Source of the DNA: Actinomycetota bacterium
GTDB lineage: Bacteria > Actinomycetota > Thermoleophilia > Gaiellales > Gaiellaceae
Assembly: GCA_003162235.1 (NCBI GenBank)
Contig: PMMN01000037.1
Location: 18,216-33,876, forward strand
Direction: 5' to 3'
Length of the DNA stretch: 15,661 nucleotides
The notes under the pieces: generated by a model
What the model saw: only the letters and a program-made list of their open reading frames with translations
Told to the model about the DNA's origin: nothing
Database searches by the model: none
Shown here: piece by piece, positions 14,064-15,661 of the stretch
Numbering within the stretch: the first letter of the stretch is position 1
How the letters are laid out: each line of letters begins with the position of its first letter
Made by a program: the position numbers and the translations under genes

Positions 14064-14223
14064 GGGCTTATCCCGTTAGGAATGCGCGATCGAAGGGGTT
14101 GAGCCGTGGATGTAAGGAGCCGGACGAGACGTGAAGACGCACTGGTAGTGCGTCAAGCGGTCTGGGCGGCCACTCGCGCCGCGGGGCGGCGCTTTGGACG
14201 TGTAGACCTGACGGGATAGGCCC
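14064..14223 (+). repeat. Dispersed structured repeat, complete copy D (160 bp)
   Basis: It starts GGGCTTATCCCGTTAGG and ends CCTGACGGGATAGGCCC. It keeps GAGCCGTGGATG and the hairpin ACGCAC-TGGTA-GTGCGT perfectly paired. The right-hand GC-rich hairpin is GCGCCGC-GGG-GCGGCGC, different in sequence from copies A and B but still paired. It directly follows copy C and ends 40 bases before the 3D gene, so its right end may overlap that gene's promoter. Confidence 0.75.
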
Positions 14224-14263
14224 TAAACCACTATCCGCGCGACTGTGCTACGGTCCGCGCCTC

Positions 14264-15319
14264 GTGCGAGCAGGCGGACAGACGCTGCGAGCGATTGCGC
14301 TCGCTTCCTGCGCGGCGGCACTGGTCGGTATCGCTTTACCGGCGGCCGTGAAAGGCGCACTGGGCGGTAAGGGCGCCGCGTCCCTGCGTGCCCACCGAGC
14401 CCAGCTCCAACAGCGTTCTCACAACGCCCTGCTGGAGCTCTACTCGATCGAGACTCAGCTCGAGCGCGCACGGGCTCAGGTTACGGCTCTCGACCGGGGA
14501 AAAGCCCAGCTCGAACGCGAAAGCGCGTCCCTGCGCTCGAGTCTGACGCTTGCGCACAGAACGATCGCCGCTACTCGCCGAACCCTGGCCGATCGTGCGC
14601 GCGCGCTCTACGAATCCGGCGAGGTGAACGACCCGATCGCGATCATGCTCGGCGCCGGGTCGATCGACGATGCCGTCACCCAGCTCGAGAGTCTGGAGCA
14701 GATCACAAACCAGCAGAACGCGATCCTGCGCCAGTCGCAGGAAGCCCAGTCCAGGCTATTGACGCTCAAGACCAACCTCGAACGGCGGAAGGCTGCGCTC
14801 GACCAGCTCCGCTACCGAGCGCAGGCCAACACCCGGAGCCTCGAGGCCGCTCGATCGGCCAAGGCGAGCACTATTCACCGGCTCACGAGCGCGCGGGCGT
14901 TGACCGGCCGGCAGTTGGCGGATCTCTCGGCGCAGGCAATCAGGGCCGCCACGATTTCGATCAAGAAGGAGCCCAGTACGACGCCGAGCACGAGTCCGAC
15001 GACCGTCACCACGACGACCGTCACCACGACGGCACCGAGCAGCGGTTCGAACAGCGGCGGGCGACAGTTGAGCGTCTCTTCTACCTGTTACTGCCTGAGG
15101 GGGAACACCGCCAGCGGCCTGCCGGTCGGGCCCGGGATCATCGCCACCGATCCGACTGTGATTCCGCTCGGGACGAGCGTTTTCGTCCCCGGCTATGGAA
15201 AGGCTGTCGCGGCCGATACGGGGTCCGCCGTCAAAGGCGACACGATCGATCTCTGGGTCGCGAGCTGCGCGCAGGCGAGTGCCTACGGCCGCCGCACCGT
15301 CACGATCACGGTCTATTGA
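14264..15319 (+). CDS. Secreted coiled-coil protein with C-terminal 3D domain (putative peptidoglycan lytic enzyme)
   Basis: The 351-residue protein begins with an N-terminal hydrophobic signal (about 8-30). A long Arg/Glu/Leu-rich coiled coil (about 38-235) resembles the PcsB-type N-domain, including ALYESGEVNDPIAIMLGAGSIDDAV. A Thr-rich linker (about 238-262) follows, then a 3D domain (about 270-351). The three-aspartate signature is visible as ATDPTVIPLG (D296), AADTGSAVKGD (D318) and IDLW (D329), the arrangement seen in YuiC/MltA-type lytic transglycosylases. Three cysteines (C275, C277, C335) may form a disulfide outside the cell. Pairing the PcsB coiled coil with a 3D domain, rather than NlpC/P60 as in its divergent neighbour, suggests sister hydrolases with one regulatory input (inference). 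The GTG start lies 9 nt after a TACGGT box. The PBP4 gene follows 40 bases downstream. Confidence 0.85.
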   Translation: MRAGGQTLRAIALASCAAALVGIALPAAVKGALGGKGAASLRAHRAQLQQRSHNALLELYSIETQLERARAQVTALDRGKAQLERESASLRSSLTLAHRTIAATRRTLADRARALYESGEVNDPIAIMLGAGSIDDAVTQLESLEQITNQQNAILRQSQEAQSRLLTLKTNLERRKAALDQLRYRAQANTRSLEAARSAKASTIHRLTSARALTGRQLADLSAQAIRAATISIKKEPSTTPSTSPTTVTTTTVTTTAPSSGSNSGGRQLSVSSTCYCLRGNTASGLPVGPGIIATDPTVIPLGTSVFVPGYGKAVAADTGSAVKGDTIDLWVASCAQASAYGRRTVTITVY

Positions 15320-15359
15320 CCGGAGTCGCGCCGACGACTTGCGTATCCTCCGACGGCGG

Positions 15360-15661
15360 ATGAAGAACTTCGGCGCATGGGGACTCGCAACGGTGCTTTG
15401 CCGGCTCGCCGCCGTTGCGGTTTTCTTCACGCTGGCTCTGGCCTTCTGCAGTAGCTCGGTCGTCGCCGAAACGCCTCGGGTCGTTCCGAAGGCCGCGATC
15501 GAGAGCGCTCCAGCGCGAACCCTGTTGATACGCGGACTCGACTCGGCGCTCGCCGGCGCCAGTGTCCCGGCGTTCCGGCGCGGAGCCGTCGTCGTCGATC
15601 TCGCCAGCGGCGAGACACTCTTCTCCCGCAACGCGCAGGCCGGGCTGGCGCCGGCCTCGAA
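15360..15661 (+). CDS. dacB: D-alanyl-D-alanine carboxypeptidase/endopeptidase, PBP4 type (5' part only)
   Basis: The first 100 codons are in the window. A signal peptide (about 1-36, ending SVVAE) is followed by LLIRGLDSALAGASVPAFRRGAVVVDLASGETLFSRNAQAGLAPAS, the start of the PBP4/DacB peptidase S13 domain; the catalytic SxxK should come just past the edge. These enzymes trim or cleave peptidoglycan peptides. LAFC at about 27-30 resembles a lipobox, but the Phe at -1 makes lipidation doubtful. The ATG is 40 bases after the 3D gene stop. A TATCCT box (15344-15349) ends 10 nt upstream and the ribosome site is weak (GGCGG), so a very short leader or operon read-through is likely. Confidence 0.85.
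   Translation, partial: MKNFGAWGLATVLCRLAAVAVFFTLALAFCSSSVVAETPRVVPKAAIESAPARTLLIRGLDSALAGASVPAFRRGAVVVDLASGETLFSRNAQAGLAPAS

Noticed and set aside
8926..14223. CRISPR array, since related units recur
   Set aside because: Units are about 160 bp, widely spaced by genes and lack short regularly spaced repeats.

Overview
The window is GC-rich bacterial DNA with densely packed genes, many GTG/TTG starts and several starts that look leaderless (a TANNNT box 6-8 nt before the start codon). Gene content points to Actinomycetota, and I infer a Thermoleophilia-like lineage (Gaiellales/Solirubrobacterales type). The basis is a pair of large LuxR-type ATPase regulators, a DUF4242 protein, a VanW-family protein and several coiled-coil wall hydrolases. 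This placement rests on gene style only, with no marker gene.

Layout: (1) bases 1-59 hold the last codons of a + strand gene that converges on a - strand VanW-family membrane-anchored wall protein (142-2073), with a short inverted repeat between them. (2) Divergent from VanW are two tandem paralogous LuxR C-terminal/STAND-type ATPase regulators (2176-4968 and 5027-7852) with matching leader sequences. They are followed by a spacer with paired palindromes and a two-gene unit: DUF4242, then an orphan degenerate histidine-kinase ATPase domain overlapping it by ATGA. (3) A perfect hairpin terminator and the first copies of a dispersed repeat follow. (4) On the - strand lie tRNA-Pro(CGG) with its terminator, and a carbon-nitrogen hydrolase overlapping a HAD phosphatase by TTGA. 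(5) On the + strand are a short SSB without the usual acidic tail, a Nif3-family metalloprotein, a second repeat copy, a promoter-leader-terminator module and a 56-aa helix-turn-helix protein. (6) A cell-wall block closes the window: a - strand NlpC/P60 endopeptidase, divergent from a + strand coiled-coil/3D-domain protein and the start of a PBP4-type (DacB) D,D-carboxypeptidase. Two more repeat copies lie between the divergent pair.

The most unusual signal is the repeat: a 159-160 bp intergenic element present three times complete (9013, 12074, 14064), once with an intact left half (13910), and possibly as two vestiges (8926, 101). All copies have the same orientation. The ends are imperfect inverted repeats starting GGGCCTATCCC. 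The interior has three small hairpins that keep pairing through compensatory and G-U changes, which fits an RNA-level structure. It could be a MITE carrying a structured RNA or a dispersed non-coding RNA family; I do not recognise it.

Functionally, VanW, NlpC/P60, the 3D protein and PBP4 all concern the envelope. The LuxR pair, DUF4242 and degenerate ATPase form a probable regulatory island. SSB, Nif3, nitrilase, HAD and tRNA are housekeeping.
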